A DNA stretch of 64,000 nt from Paludibacteraceae bacterium (GTDB lineage Bacteria; Bacteroidota; Bacteroidia; Bacteroidales; Paludibacteraceae): NCBI GenBank assembly GCA_024401435.1, contig JAKSLB010000003.1, forward strand, positions 1-64,000, in the 5' to 3' direction. Below the pieces are notes generated by a model. That model worked only from the letters and a program-made list of their open reading frames with translations, made no database searches and was not told the DNA's origin. A program made the position numbers and the translations under genes. Below, piece by piece: positions 11,244 to 21,401 of the stretch (positions are counted from its first letter, which is position 1; every line of letters starts with the position of its first letter).

Positions 11244-11284
11244 TAAAAAAACAGAGACGATGTTTTTTTTGCATCGTCTCTGTT
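11244..11284 (-). terminator. Rho-independent terminator of the 3076-aa protein gene
   Basis: A 14-bp stem (ACAGAGACGATG paired with CATCGTCTCTGT) with an A-rich loop is followed by a run of seven T on the minus strand. It sits 24 bases after the stop codon at 11308. Confidence 0.85.
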
Positions 11285-11307
11285 TCTTCTATTTAAAACA
11301 AGGCACC

Positions 11308-14300
11308 TTATTTCTTCGTAAATTGTTTTACAACGATTCCCATTGAAGTTTTCAAATTAATCAGATAAACTCCTTGTGACAAATCAGAAACGTTAATGGT
11401 GAAATCAGAACTATTTACATCTACATTCATAATCAACTTACCAGTAATATCATTGATCGTATAATTCTCAATTTCGGCAGTTTGAGATTTCACGTTCAAT
11501 TCAGTTTCAACGAAAGTTGGGCATACAGAGACAGAAGTTAAGTTATCATTTTCAAAATCAAGTTTCGTAATTTCACCTGATCCCAAATCAATGACATATG
11601 GATCTTGTAAAGTTCCATAGTTAGCATCTTCCTCGAAGGACAATGCTTGGTCTACAGTATATTCAAATCCATTCACCATTACCTTGAATGTCAATGCATC
11701 TTTAGAAGATTCGCCTAACACAACCAAGAACACGGTTGACTTATAGCCTGTTGCACCTGCTCCACGACATACACCATTTGCATCGAACACACCCACTTGT
11801 GCATTTGGTATAATCTCGCCATTTTCTTTAACCACAGCAGCAATCGTCATATTACCAGAATAGACAGTTTCATCTACTGGAGTATAAAGAGTTTTCTTAG
11901 GAGCCGCCTTCATAGGTGCCATTTTCAAACTAGCCACCTTAGCAGGATACGTAAACGAACGGTCTTTGTTAGCAGCACTCTTATACATGTAACCCTTACC
12001 TGGGGTTAAGGATGTAAGTGTACCCACCCATTCAAAGTCTTCATACATTGCAAAGGCAGTCTGACTCTTAACCATATCGCCATCGACAGGTGACAAGTCA
12101 GCAAACGCAGCACCCAACGACATATTAGACACGCTATTGAAACCAATCCAGTTCCAACCTGTTTTTACAGAAACAGAATCTTTAGCAGGATCAATAGGGC
12201 TACCGATCAAATTCAACACAGCATCTTTGTCCATATTGATTTTGTACATTACGCCAACCTCAGCTGTTTCCAACGTACCGACAAGAGAATCCTCATCAGA
12301 ATAAGCAACTTGTAACTTTGATTTCAACAAGTTAGTTTCGTCAGCCACGCTATTAAATACCTCATTGATGTTTTCATCTTCAGGTTTCACATTCAAAGAG
12401 ATCCAGTTCCAACCTTTCCTCAAATCAAACATTTGTTCTTGTAAATCTTTTGTTTCGAATAAAATAGGTTTTGTCATAGAACCGAATACCTTATTTGTCT
12501 CAAAAGAGATTGGAGTTGAAGTAGACAAAGAAGGATAAATAACACCTGTTGATGCATCCCATGCTTTGAAGGTAATGTTCTTATTTACCTCTGCATCATT
12601 TCCATAGACACCCAAAGATACGAAGTAAGCATCATAACGAGGGTAATAAACCGGAGAAGCAACACCCACGCAAACGCCATTGATGAAAGCAGCCACCATA
12701 TCATCCTCGTCTGAGCTATATTTACCATCTACTTTCAACTGAGCAAGGACGCTCATTGAGTTCTTGTATTGAGAAGGATCCACGATCCAATTAGGTTTGT
12801 TAGCAGTCACTTTAACGATTAAAGTCAATGGAACACTGATTTCATCATTACCAGTCAAATAGATTGACTCCTCGTAAGTACCAACAGGAGTAGCATCACT
12901 GATTTCGAAAGAAATCTTTTCATTTTTCTTAGCAGCAAGTGAGCCGCTTGATTTGCTAGCAGACAACCAAGAAGGTAGACCGCTGATAGACCAAGATTCC
13001 GTAGCAGCACCTTGATTAACGACCGACACTTCAAAAGAAGAAGATGTTTCAGCATCCTTTTCAATTGCAATCTCCTCATCCGACCAAACCAAACGATTTT
13101 GGTTGATGTAGGCTGACCATGTAATAACATTAGATTTGTTGTTATTCTCATCAAGAACATCTTGTACCGTAAAATATACCGTTGTACCCTCTAAAAGTTT
13201 CGGACTTTCATTAAGAGAAATAGATATTGTACGTTCAGAAGATGCAAAAGAATAGGAGATATCAGACAATTGTTTCTTTGGTCGCAAAGAAGGAGTGGTA
13301 TTTGCCTGTACTGCATCACCTTCAACCTTTTTGTTTTGACATAATTCATTCAAAGAATAAACAGAAGATGATTGTCCATAACTATCTTTTTCAAGAGTTT
13401 CAAATGGGCAATACACCATCAAACCAGCTTCATCGCCATTCAAACGAACATAACGGAATTCGTCAATAGTTTTAGCATTAAATGTTGCAATCCAGTAACG
13501 AATTTCATCCACATCACCTTTAAAATTATCCGTGTATTTAAACTCGTTGACAGTATCATCATAATAAGATTGAGCACCTATTGTCAAATAAGATGCGCGT
13601 AAAGTTGGAATATCCTCTGATGAAATTTGTTTCACAGCAACGCCATCCACATAAACAGTAGTCATACCATTACGAAGAACATTCAAAGCAACATGATGCC
13701 ATGCGCCATCCAAATAATTATTAGTAGACAATTGGTTTTCGAGTGCATTCGAAAGTAGAGTCAAATAACCAGACGCATTAAACTTCAACGCAAGAGTCGT
13801 GTCTGCGCTCCACAAGGTTGCCTTTTGTTGTTGTTCACCGCGGAACCACATTTCAACCATATAGTTAGATGATGAAGAAATAGGGCATGTGGAAATATTT
13901 GTCATTAATTTATTATCACCATTCAAATGAGCAGCATAGTTCTCATTATTCAAATACCATGTTTCACTTGCTAAATTCATATTACGATTACGAGCAAGAT
14001 CATTGGCAACAAGTCCATGACCTTCATCAAACTTCCAATAACCTATTAAATTTTCTGTAGAAGCTGTTTTCACAGAATACATTTGACTATGAGCTTCTGT
14101 ATTCGTACGACCTATATTCCACAAAGAAAGTTCACTAATAGCTCCCGTTATGTTCTTACCCACATACAATTTTCCAGAACCCAAATATGTATTTTTCACT
14201 TCTTTTTTATCAAACAATTGTTTTTCCACATCTCCATAAGCAACCAAAGCACTTATATAAGGGTAATTGGCATTAAGCGAGATTGTCAAGAAGCACCATT

Positions 14301-17300
14301 TGTCAAATGGAATTTTTTCAACAGACGTTATTTTCTCACCCTCAATTTCAACACTCAAAGTACCATTCTCATTGACAGAAACAATCAATGGGTCTCCATT
14401 AGGATCAATTGATATCAAATCGCCACCAGATGAAAGATTTACCCACATATCCATAGAAAAGCTCTTCTTTGTAAGATTGAGATTAGACTCTGTATATGCA
14501 GCATAAGATGATCCATCCATTTTCAATGCGACATCATGGTCTACTTGTGCATCATTCTTGACTCCTTGAACAATAAAATTCTTATTATCAAGATAACTGC
14601 TACGAATATCTTCATTAAATGTCACACCGATTTCATCTCCTGCTTCCAAGACACCATCAGAAGGATTAGGATTACCTAACACAAGAGGTTGAGACATATC
14701 TTTAATCATCTCAATTGGTTCACTTTCCCTTACTATCAATCCCTCTCCTGATTCACATTCAGATACAGCACGGAACAGATATGTTTGATCTTTAAACAAA
14801 GGAGTAGACATAGGGAATGATGCCGATTGACTATAACTTTTTTGAAGATCAGCCGCATCAAAATACACAGCACGATTCCATGACGTTTCGCGTTCTCCTT
14901 TATATTGAACCGACACACCCTTAAAATTCAAGAAATCCTTATTATAATCATATACAGTCAGATGAACTGTATCATGCGTATCCATATTCATCACATGATT
15001 GTCTAATGACAAAGAAATTGGTGAACAAGAAGGAACGAAACTAACAGACAAATAGACTGTTTGAGACAAACCTGATTGACATACAGAAGAAAGCGTAACT
15101 GGAATTGAATCAAATTTCATCACGTCTAAACGAGTTTGACTAATCTGCAAATTAATTTTTTTCTCTTCCGAATCTTCTAATTCAATAACACGATCAACTT
15201 CATTGTTATCAATTTTAACAGCCATACTTGGATTAGAAGTAACATCAACACTCAAGGCATATTCTACTGCATCGTGTGTTTCTGATTCGTTTTTGAGCGT
15301 CAAAACAAAGTTTGCGGGAGTTCCACAAGGCACATTTGTCGCAAACGGATTTTCAACCTCAATTCCGGGTTTTTCTATTTGCATTGTCTTTTCACTCAAA
15401 ACATGAACATCAGGCTCAAAATATTTTGTTCTCTCCTCATCCTCATAAGGGCAATCTGTTTCTCCTGCTTTCAAGAAAAAGACTGGACCATATTCATCCG
15501 TTGGATCTTCATATACATCCACATCCATTTTATCTCCTGCTAACACATAAGAAACATTCGTACAACTTGAGATGTCTGTTTCCCGACTTTCCTCATGATG
15601 ATAACCCTCCTTCAATGAAACTTCTGTCAACATACCAAGACCATTAAAATGATATCCGAGTGAATTACCAACAGAAACACAGACTTCTACATTATGAGTA
15701 GAAATATTAACCGTATCATGACAAATTTCCCTACTCCAAGAATATGGAACATACGGAGAAATTGTTTGAGAAACAGGCGTTTTTTCCAACATCGTTTTCA
15801 CCTTTGCCTCCTCATTTTTTCTCAACTCATTTTTCCACGTATTAATTTGGTTGTTAAACCATACAATTGTATCTGAATAACAATTTTCATGATCAGGAAC
15901 AATCATAATATAGCTCGGACCAACCATTTCTGACGCAGAGGTTTTATCTCCCCAAACCGTTGAGTCAGTATTATTGCTTCCAAACCCATAGTCACCTTCC
16001 TTTAATGTTGTAATATAGATAGGTTCGGATGATATGTTTTTATACGTTGTATCATAAGATGCTGAATCCACAGTTCTTAAAAAACCATTTCTCATGCTTT
16101 CCAATTGTGGCATAATATCCTCCACTATATCTTTTTGCGTATAATGGAAAGACGTTGCATGTTGTTGTCCAATAGAAACCGCCTCTGCAACATCAACATA
16201 AAAACTATCCATCTTTTCCACACTACGATGAATATCAACCATTGTAGAAGTTCCAAATATATAATTGGAACCTGTACCAATAAAGACATCGCCCTCAGCA
16301 CCAACCAAATCTTCAGGAGTACTAATATCCACATTAGTAGTTGTTGTGGTGGTATAAGTCATACCCTCATCCAAAGTATAACTTCCCTCTTCTGCTACCG
16401 TATAATCATCTACACTATTTATTTCATTTATAACCAAAACGCCATAACCTGTAGCCGTCTCTCCCGTCATACCCAAATTAAAGGTTACACTTACAGACTC
16501 CTCCGTAATCAATGAATTAGTTCTTGAAAAGACATCTGCAAGGACAGATCCTTGGGATAAAGTTGCTGTTGATTCCGATCCTGGTGGGTCTCTCAACACA
16601 TAAGACACAACAATTGGACCACCCGTAACAAAATTTTTACCTGAAGAAAAACCTCCCAATACAATACCTTTGAATTTTCCATTCTCACTCCATCCTTTTT
16701 CTTTCTCTTCATAAGTATAAACAATATTCATGCCCAACAAATGATCTCCTGTGATATTAGGGAATGTAGCTTTAAACTTATACTTAGCCATACCCATTGA
16801 GTCGAGTGTCAACTGTGACGCACCGCTTTCAATAATTTCACCCGTGTAATGTTCTGTTTCTCCCGGATCATTACAAACTTGAGTGGCACCCAAATCGTTA
16901 CTTATCGTTACGACAGCACCTGCCAACGGAACCGTATCATACACATTTTTTCCATTATCATATTTTTCATACGCATGAATCGTATATGAATATGAGGACA
17001 TTTGTGTAAAGACAGGATAATTGAAATAATATGCGATTGAATCCCCATCTTTTTTATACAACTGTATCGTATCTATATCTCCAGTAGCCTTATCTTTATA
17101 TACATAGATATTGTCACCAAAAGCATGATCGCTATTTAAAGGGATGACATCAAACGAAGGTTGTTCTATTCGATGTATTACATCCAACGCATACAAATAT
17201 TCAAATGTTGTCGTATCTTTACCACTGACCAAAGTATCTGTCTTTGTTTGTAGTTTTTTTGACTTCAAATCAACAGATTCAGGTATTTCCAAACCAGTAG

Positions 17301-20300
17301 GAACACCCTCCGAAGCAACGCTGGCAACCTTATAGAAAAGCGGAGGCACTTGCACAGCAAACTCTCCTGTTACAGAATCCGTTGTAATAGTTATTCCTTT
17401 TTGTCCTTCTCTTGCTATTACTTTTGAAGATGTTTTCGGACTCTTTAACACCGTAGTAAATTCTCGTTCGCCAGAAAGACACATATTATAACCCGACTCC
17501 AATACGATAGTTCCCGTACCAATATTAGCCTTGCCGGCACCCATTCCATGTTCTTTCTCTTTTTGTATTGTACCACCAGCAACACGACCAGTCAATGTTA
17601 CAAACGTTGAATCGATAAAAGAAATAGGGTTAGTCTTACTACCTTGTTCTTTATCAATATACTTCACACCAGTCGTTGGCCATCTTCCTTGACTAAATAT
17701 ATGACCTTCCTTTTTAACTACAACCCAATGCTCTCCATTGCCTAAACTTATTTCAAAATTTCCATCTTTATCTGTTAACACATAATTTCCAGTCGTATCT
17801 ATTTCAGACGCCTCAATATATTGGTTTTCAAAAATCTTACCGACATAAATATTAACACTATCAACTGGACATTCCGTGTTATAATAAGTGACCTTCCCAT
17901 AAAATTTAAACGAAGAATTATCTTGGAAATTAACCTCTGCTGAACGTATATCCTTACTTAGCATACATGAACCCGTCGCAGCAGTCAATCCGTCATGAAC
18001 ATAATTGAATTTATGAGTTCCAAAACTTGGTTCTATTATAAAATCAGAGCCAGAGCCAACATATTCAACTTCTAATTTATAGCTACCCTTACTATCTGTC
18101 TTAACGGAATCCACAAATTCATATTTGCCATTCACATCTTTAGACACAGCAATAGTTACACCACTTACTGGAGTTCCTCCCGAAGAATACGTAACTTTTC
18201 CATATATAGTTCCAGTAGCTTTATACTTACCAGACTCAGAGATATTCGTTGAACTTTTATCACAACGAATTAATTTAACATCATATTTATAATCTTTCCC
18301 AATTACAATTTTGTCATCCTTATATTCATAAGATGATTTTGAATCCTTAATTGTGGCTATAAGCTCAGCATCGCGCATAATTTCAAAAGTCGTCGGATCG
18401 ATACCAATTTGATTTACTTTCCATGATAAGACAACTGCCTCCTCTTTTGTATCAGATTTCACAGTTAAACCACCCGAAAATTCTGTTTTCTCAATTATCT
18501 TTGCGTCTGCTGTTCCCTCTTTTTTTATGCCTTCTTGATTCTTATAATCTTTGAAAAGAGGAGAAGTAATAACCTTGTAAGTATATACATTACAACTATT
18601 CGGAACTTTATTATCCGTATACTCTGTATTAAGAATACCAGATTGCAATTTTTCATATTTGTTTTTCTCCTTAATTGTTCTTTGTACTTCATAGGTATAA
18701 TCGCCATAAAGTTGAGGAGTAGATGACCAACTCAAATCAACAGAATTAGCATTAGCAGTTGCCGTAACTTTCAATATAAAATTTGATGTGCTCAAATTAG
18801 CATTCACAACACGTTTTGCCGTTTTATAAACAACACCCTCAGGGAATCCAGACGGAACATATTGTACTGCATATACATATTGTGTATCATATAACAAACT
18901 GCTTCCTGATTTCGTATCGACCTTATCAGCATAATAAGTATTAGATAAATTTTCTGTCACCGCTATCCACGAACTAGACATAGAAGGATCGTCAGATGCC
19001 TTACGACGGAACACGCTCCATGATCCATTGGCATTAGTTCCTAATTCTGAATTCCATTCCAACGTTAACGTGCCATTCATAATATCATATTTCGACACTT
19101 TCAAATTTTTCAAAGTAGATCTAACATAACAAACATCTTCAACACCCTTATCTTTAAAATCTTTTTGCAAACACTTATTTCCTGATAAATCAACAACATC
19201 CATTGATGTAACCGATGTGATTTTCAAACCTTTCACATCACTTCCTCCATCTAAAACGCCTCTAAAATATAATACATTTGTACCATTTCCGCCTTTATAC
19301 TTCAACGTTCCTATATTAGTCACAATTGTTGCATCAGTAGACACGTTCACCAATTCATTAAACTTTAAAGAAAGTGTAAAGGTGTCACCTTCAAAATAAA
19401 TATTATCCGTTCCAGAACAGCAATATAAATTTTCTAATGTTGGAGCAACATTATCATAATAACTCACATAGATCTTTGCATTTGTTATTCGACCGTGATC
19501 ATCGTCTTTACCATCTGCGTCCCATGAGCTATATATGACATTTGATGTTTTTCCATTTTTCTTTAATGGCATTAGAAAATATTCACCATCTGAAGACAAA
19601 GCATCCGTAGCTACAAATGATTTATGTTGAATCAAGTCCACATCAATTGTTTCGTTACTAGAATTAACAAAGTGGTGACCTGTCACATGTTTTCCTTCAT
19701 CCATATTTGATGGATAATCAATCGGAACATATCGTTTACAAAGTTTAGCAGGATTATCTGTTAAATAGCCAGATACGTAACTTGACTCAAAACTTGTACT
19801 AAACAAATTATCGCCCAATTTAGCATTTCCGTCATGACAACTATAACAATCATTATGTTCTTTTTGATCGCTAACGCACAAATAAAAATACGCATTTAAC
19901 TCCTGAAGAAGTTTAAAGTGAATTTTAAACTTATATTTTTCGGGAGTATAATATATCGCTTTATAATATGTTTCCTCCGCCGTTTTCACTTTAATTAGCG
20001 ATGACGCAACCTTCTCTGTATGATCATCATTAACCGCATACCAATCTGACGGATCTGATGACGTTGTATCCAAACTAGTAGTCAATTGGTCATTCAGTGC
20101 TATGGTAGTATCACTCAAAGTAAATTCATTATCATACTTGATAGAAACGTCACAATACTTACCGCCAAACTCATTCCACGCCATAAGACTAAAGTCTCGA
20201 GTCTTACCATAAGCATCAATTCCTTTTGCAGAGATCAATTCAACAACTACATTTTCCGATGTTTTGCCCGCAGGAATTTTCACACTTCCTGACTTGTTTT

Positions 20301-20538
20301 TATAATGAATACCACTAATAGCTGATCCATCCATTGTACGATAATATACAATAGTAGAATCACTCGTTTCTTTACGGGTAATCGTAAATGTAACTTTCGT
20401 TGAATTCTTACTAACTGAATTTGCAGTCACCAACGAAATCACATCACAATCCGCAGCCCACGTTGACATACCTATGCCAAACATCATCGACATAAGCACA
20501 CACCATCTCAAAATTTTAGATCGAATTTCCTTTTTCAT
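11308..20538 (-). CDS. Very large secreted multidomain LamG protein with T9SS type A tail
   Basis: This is a 3076-aa secreted protein. A Sec signal peptide ends near STWAA (about 29). Next comes a Calx-beta-like domain (IVYYRTMDGSAISG), fibronectin-III-like segments, and carboxypeptidase-regulatory-like folds (GKVTYSSGGTPVSGVTI, DSKGSYKLEV). A long central region has no recognised family. Two LamG/concanavalin-A-like domains follow (WCFLTISLNANYPYIS; AWHHVALNVLRNGMTTVYVDG). After them come two WNWI repeats (KGWNWISLNV, TGWNWIGFNS) and a C-terminal ~75-residue T9SS type A sorting domain (TINDITGKLIM ... SDLSQGVYLINLKT ... VVKQFTKK). Length and architecture are typical of Bacteroidota cell-surface or released proteins. 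The substrate is unknown. It is probably transcribed alone, from a promoter 220 bases upstream to the terminator at 11244. Confidence 0.85.
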   Translation of the reverse strand: MKKEIRSKILRWCVLMSMMFGIGMSTWAADCDVISLVTANSVSKNSTKVTFTITRKETSDSTIVYYRTMDGSAISGIHYKNKSGSVKIPAGKTSENVVVELISAKGIDAYGKTRDFSLMAWNEFGGKYCDVSIKYDNEFTLSDTTIALNDQLTTSLDTTSSDPSDWYAVNDDHTEKVASSLIKVKTAEETYYKAIYYTPEKYKFKIHFKLLQELNAYFYLCVSDQKEHNDCYSCHDGNAKLGDNLFSTSFESSYVSGYLTDNPAKLCKRYVPIDYPSNMDEGKHVTGHHFVNSSNETIDVDLIQHKSFVATDALSSDGEYFLMPLKKNGKTSNVIYSSWDADGKDDDHGRITNAKIYVSYYDNVAPTLENLYCCSGTDNIYFEGDTFTLSLKFNELVNVSTDATIVTNIGTLKYKGGNGTNVLYFRGVLDGGSDVKGLKITSVTSMDVVDLSGNKCLQKDFKDKGVEDVCYVRSTLKNLKVSKYDIMNGTLTLEWNSELGTNANGSWSVFRRKASDDPSMSSSWIAVTENLSNTYYADKVDTKSGSSLLYDTQYVYAVQYVPSGFPEGVVYKTAKRVVNANLSTSNFILKVTATANANSVDLSWSSTPQLYGDYTYEVQRTIKEKNKYEKLQSGILNTEYTDNKVPNSCNVYTYKVITSPLFKDYKNQEGIKKEGTADAKIIEKTEFSGGLTVKSDTKEEAVVLSWKVNQIGIDPTTFEIMRDAELIATIKDSKSSYEYKDDKIVIGKDYKYDVKLIRCDKSSTNISESGKYKATGTIYGKVTYSSGGTPVSGVTIAVSKDVNGKYEFVDSVKTDSKGSYKLEVEYVGSGSDFIIEPSFGTHKFNYVHDGLTAATGSCMLSKDIRSAEVNFQDNSSFKFYGKVTYYNTECPVDSVNIYVGKIFENQYIEASEIDTTGNYVLTDKDGNFEISLGNGEHWVVVKKEGHIFSQGRWPTTGVKYIDKEQGSKTNPISFIDSTFVTLTGRVAGGTIQKEKEHGMGAGKANIGTGTIVLESGYNMCLSGEREFTTVLKSPKTSSKVIAREGQKGITITTDSVTGEFAVQVPPLFYKVASVASEGVPTGLEIPESVDLKSKKLQTKTDTLVSGKDTTTFEYLYALDVIHRIEQPSFDVIPLNSDHAFGDNIYVYKDKATGDIDTIQLYKKDGDSIAYYFNYPVFTQMSSYSYTIHAYEKYDNGKNVYDTVPLAGAVVTISNDLGATQVCNDPGETEHYTGEIIESGASQLTLDSMGMAKYKFKATFPNITGDHLLGMNIVYTYEEKEKGWSENGKFKGIVLGGFSSGKNFVTGGPIVVSYVLRDPPGSESTATLSQGSVLADVFSRTNSLITEESVSVTFNLGMTGETATGYGVLVINEINSVDDYTVAEEGSYTLDEGMTYTTTTTTNVDISTPEDLVGAEGDVFIGTGSNYIFGTSTMVDIHRSVEKMDSFYVDVAEAVSIGQQHATSFHYTQKDIVEDIMPQLESMRNGFLRTVDSASYDTTYKNISSEPIYITTLKEGDYGFGSNNTDSTVWGDKTSASEMVGPSYIMIVPDHENCYSDTIVWFNNQINTWKNELRKNEEAKVKTMLEKTPVSQTISPYVPYSWSREICHDTVNISTHNVEVCVSVGNSLGYHFNGLGMLTEVSLKEGYHHEESRETDISSCTNVSYVLAGDKMDVDVYEDPTDEYGPVFFLKAGETDCPYEDEERTKYFEPDVHVLSEKTMQIEKPGIEVENPFATNVPCGTPANFVLTLKNESETHDAVEYALSVDVTSNPSMAVKIDNNEVDRVIELEDSEEKKINLQISQTRLDVMKFDSIPVTLSSVCQSGLSQTVYLSVSFVPSCSPISLSLDNHVMNMDTHDTVHLTVYDYNKDFLNFKGVSVQYKGERETSWNRAVYFDAADLQKSYSQSASFPMSTPLFKDQTYLFRAVSECESGEGLIVRESEPIEMIKDMSQPLVLGNPNPSDGVLEAGDEIGVTFNEDIRSSYLDNKNFIVQGVKNDAQVDHDVALKMDGSSYAAYTESNLNLTKKSFSMDMWVNLSSGGDLISIDPNGDPLIVSVNENGTLSVEIEGEKITSVEKIPFDKWCFLTISLNANYPYISALVAYGDVEKQLFDKKEVKNTYLGSGKLYVGKNITGAISELSLWNIGRTNTEAHSQMYSVKTASTENLIGYWKFDEGHGLVANDLARNRNMNLASETWYLNNENYAAHLNGDNKLMTNISTCPISSSSNYMVEMWFRGEQQQKATLWSADTTLALKFNASGYLTLLSNALENQLSTNNYLDGAWHHVALNVLRNGMTTVYVDGVAVKQISSEDIPTLRASYLTIGAQSYYDDTVNEFKYTDNFKGDVDEIRYWIATFNAKTIDEFRYVRLNGDEAGLMVYCPFETLEKDSYGQSSSVYSLNELCQNKKVEGDAVQANTTPSLRPKKQLSDISYSFASSERTISISLNESPKLLEGTTVYFTVQDVLDENNNKSNVITWSAYINQNRLVWSDEEIAIEKDAETSSSFEVSVVNQGAATESWSISGLPSWLSASKSSGSLAAKKNEKISFEISDATPVGTYEESIYLTGNDEISVPLTLIVKVTANKPNWIVDPSQYKNSMSVLAQLKVDGKYSSDEDDMVAAFINGVCVGVASPVYYPRYDAYFVSLGVYGNDAEVNKNITFKAWDASTGVIYPSLSTSTPISFETNKVFGSMTKPILFETKDLQEQMFDLRKGWNWISLNVKPEDENINEVFNSVADETNLLKSKLQVAYSDEDSLVGTLETAEVGVMYKINMDKDAVLNLIGSPIDPAKDSVSVKTGWNWIGFNSVSNMSLGAAFADLSPVDGDMVKSQTAFAMYEDFEWVGTLTSLTPGKGYMYKSAANKDRSFTYPAKVASLKMAPMKAAPKKTLYTPVDETVYSGNMTIAAVVKENGEIIPNAQVGVFDANGVCRGAGATGYKSTVFLVVLGESSKDALTFKVMVNGFEYTVDQALSFEEDANYGTLQDPYVIDLGSGEITKLDFENDNLTSVSVCPTFVETELNVKSQTAEIENYTINDITGKLIMNVDVNSSDFTINVSDLSQGVYLINLKTSMGIVVKQFTKK

Positions 20539-21088
20539 TTTTTTTGTTTATTTATAATTTTAATCTATGGTTCTAAAATCTTATCCTTCCGACTTTGGTA
20601 ATTGTCCACACTTTAACGCAATCTTATTTTCATACAAATTCCTTTCGAAACAGCATAAAATAATTATAACTTTCAACTCGAGAAGTGCATAATTTCCATT
20701 CGTTTTTTTTGTTAAAAAGCTTAAAATAACGATATCATCCAACTCTTTCGAAAAAAAACCATGCAAAGATACCACTTATTTGTTGCAAAACAAACATATT
20801 TACTTCCTCATTTTTTTACCATATCATTTTTTAAGGAAAATCAATATATATATGTCATATGTAAATATTTCTTTCTTAATTAGATTGGCTCTGTTGTACT
20901 TTATGATTGATTTCTCACGATGTTAATCTCCTAAAGGGGAACTAATCAAGGAGGAAAATATAACTTTTTCACCCACATTTAACACCTAAAGGCGTAGGGG
21001 TGTAGATAATCCCGTTAGGGATATGATGTGAGTAGAGGTCTATTGTGATCCTGAACAATGATAGCAATTTTCAACTTCAGATTTGGCA
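20539..21088. other. Intergenic region: long leader and short-repeat remnants
   Basis: 20539-20757 is the predicted leader of the large LamG protein and has no convincing gene; a 64-codon frame there is considered chance. 20920-21035 contains short inverted motifs (CTAAAGGGG, CCTAAAGGCGTAGGGG, CCCGTTAGGG) of the same style as those at 4850-4920. I see nothing else. Confidence 0.4.
20764..20794 (-). promoter_or_regulatory. Strong Bacteroidales promoter with long leader to the 3076-aa gene
   Basis: TTTG (20791-20794) is followed after exactly 19 bases by TATCTTTG (20764-20771), matching the -33/-7 consensus. The predicted start of transcription is about 220 bases before the ATG at 20538, leaving an unusually long untranslated leader. 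Confidence 0.65.
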
Positions 21089-21090
21089 CA

Positions 21091-21125
21091 AAAAAAAAAC
21101 CACCGAAGACAAATGTCTCCGATGG
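21091..21125 (-). terminator. Rho-independent terminator after the 46-aa peptide gene
   Basis: The stem CCATCGGAGAC/GTCTTCGGTGG with loop ATTT is followed on the minus strand by a T run of about ten. It lies 24 bases downstream of the stop at 21149. Confidence 0.85.
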
Positions 21126-21148
21126 CTTCTCTCATTTTATATAGTTAA

Positions 21149-21289
21149 TCACTCAGCCTCACCAAATGGAAGAGGTGTTCCTGATGGCAATCCTTGTGAG
21201 AAGTCATACTCGCCACTGGTTGCTATCACATCATTCACTGTTATCTCTATCATCTCCATCTCGGGAGTTTCAAATATTTGGTTTTTCAT
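21149..21289 (-). CDS. Short peptide with conserved N-terminal half (46 aa)
   Basis: This small reading frame of 46 residues begins MKNQIFETPEMEMIEI and continues TVNDVIATSG, then a divergent tail rich in Gly, Pro and acidic residues ending FGEAE. The first 26 residues are almost identical to those of a 44-aa peptide gene at 35270-35404, while the tails differ completely. That split supports translation and suggests a conserved leader-like half with a variable half. It follows the ubiquitin-domain protein gene by 112 bases on the same strand and ends in a clear terminator. Similar short E-x-P ... DVIxTSG peptides are common in Bacteroidales and have no assigned function. There is no signal peptide. 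No modification enzyme is visible nearby, so a RiPP precursor role is speculation. Confidence 0.75.
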   Translation of the reverse strand: MKNQIFETPEMEMIEITVNDVIATSGEYDFSQGLPSGTPLPFGEAE

Positions 21290-21366
21290 ATTTTTTTATT
21301 TAAATCATATTTAACTTTAGAAAAAAAACACATGCGATACCATGGGAGCGTATGCAATCCAATAAA

Positions 21367-21385
21367 GGGCGTATGCTATACGCCC
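21367..21385. repeat. GGGCGTATGC palindromic repeat
   Basis: GGGCGTATGCTATACGCCC is a near-perfect palindrome between the surface-protein gene and the peptide gene. A partial copy (GGGAGCGTATGCAATCC) precedes it at 21344-21360. It may act as a weak terminator or be a REP-like element similar in style to the array at 46430-46870. Confidence 0.5.
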
Positions 21386-21401
21386 CTACGCAATCTCTCA
21401 T

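Noticed and set aside
20581..20775. 64-codon frame in the leader of the 3076-aa gene
   Set aside because: It begins within the promoter -7 region, upstream of the predicted transcript start, so it could not be translated from that promoter.
21149..21289. Calling the micro-peptides RiPP precursors
   Set aside because: No radical SAM, cyclodehydratase, lanthionine or protease/transporter gene is adjacent; the ABC exporter is 4.5 kb away on the other strand with unrelated genes between.
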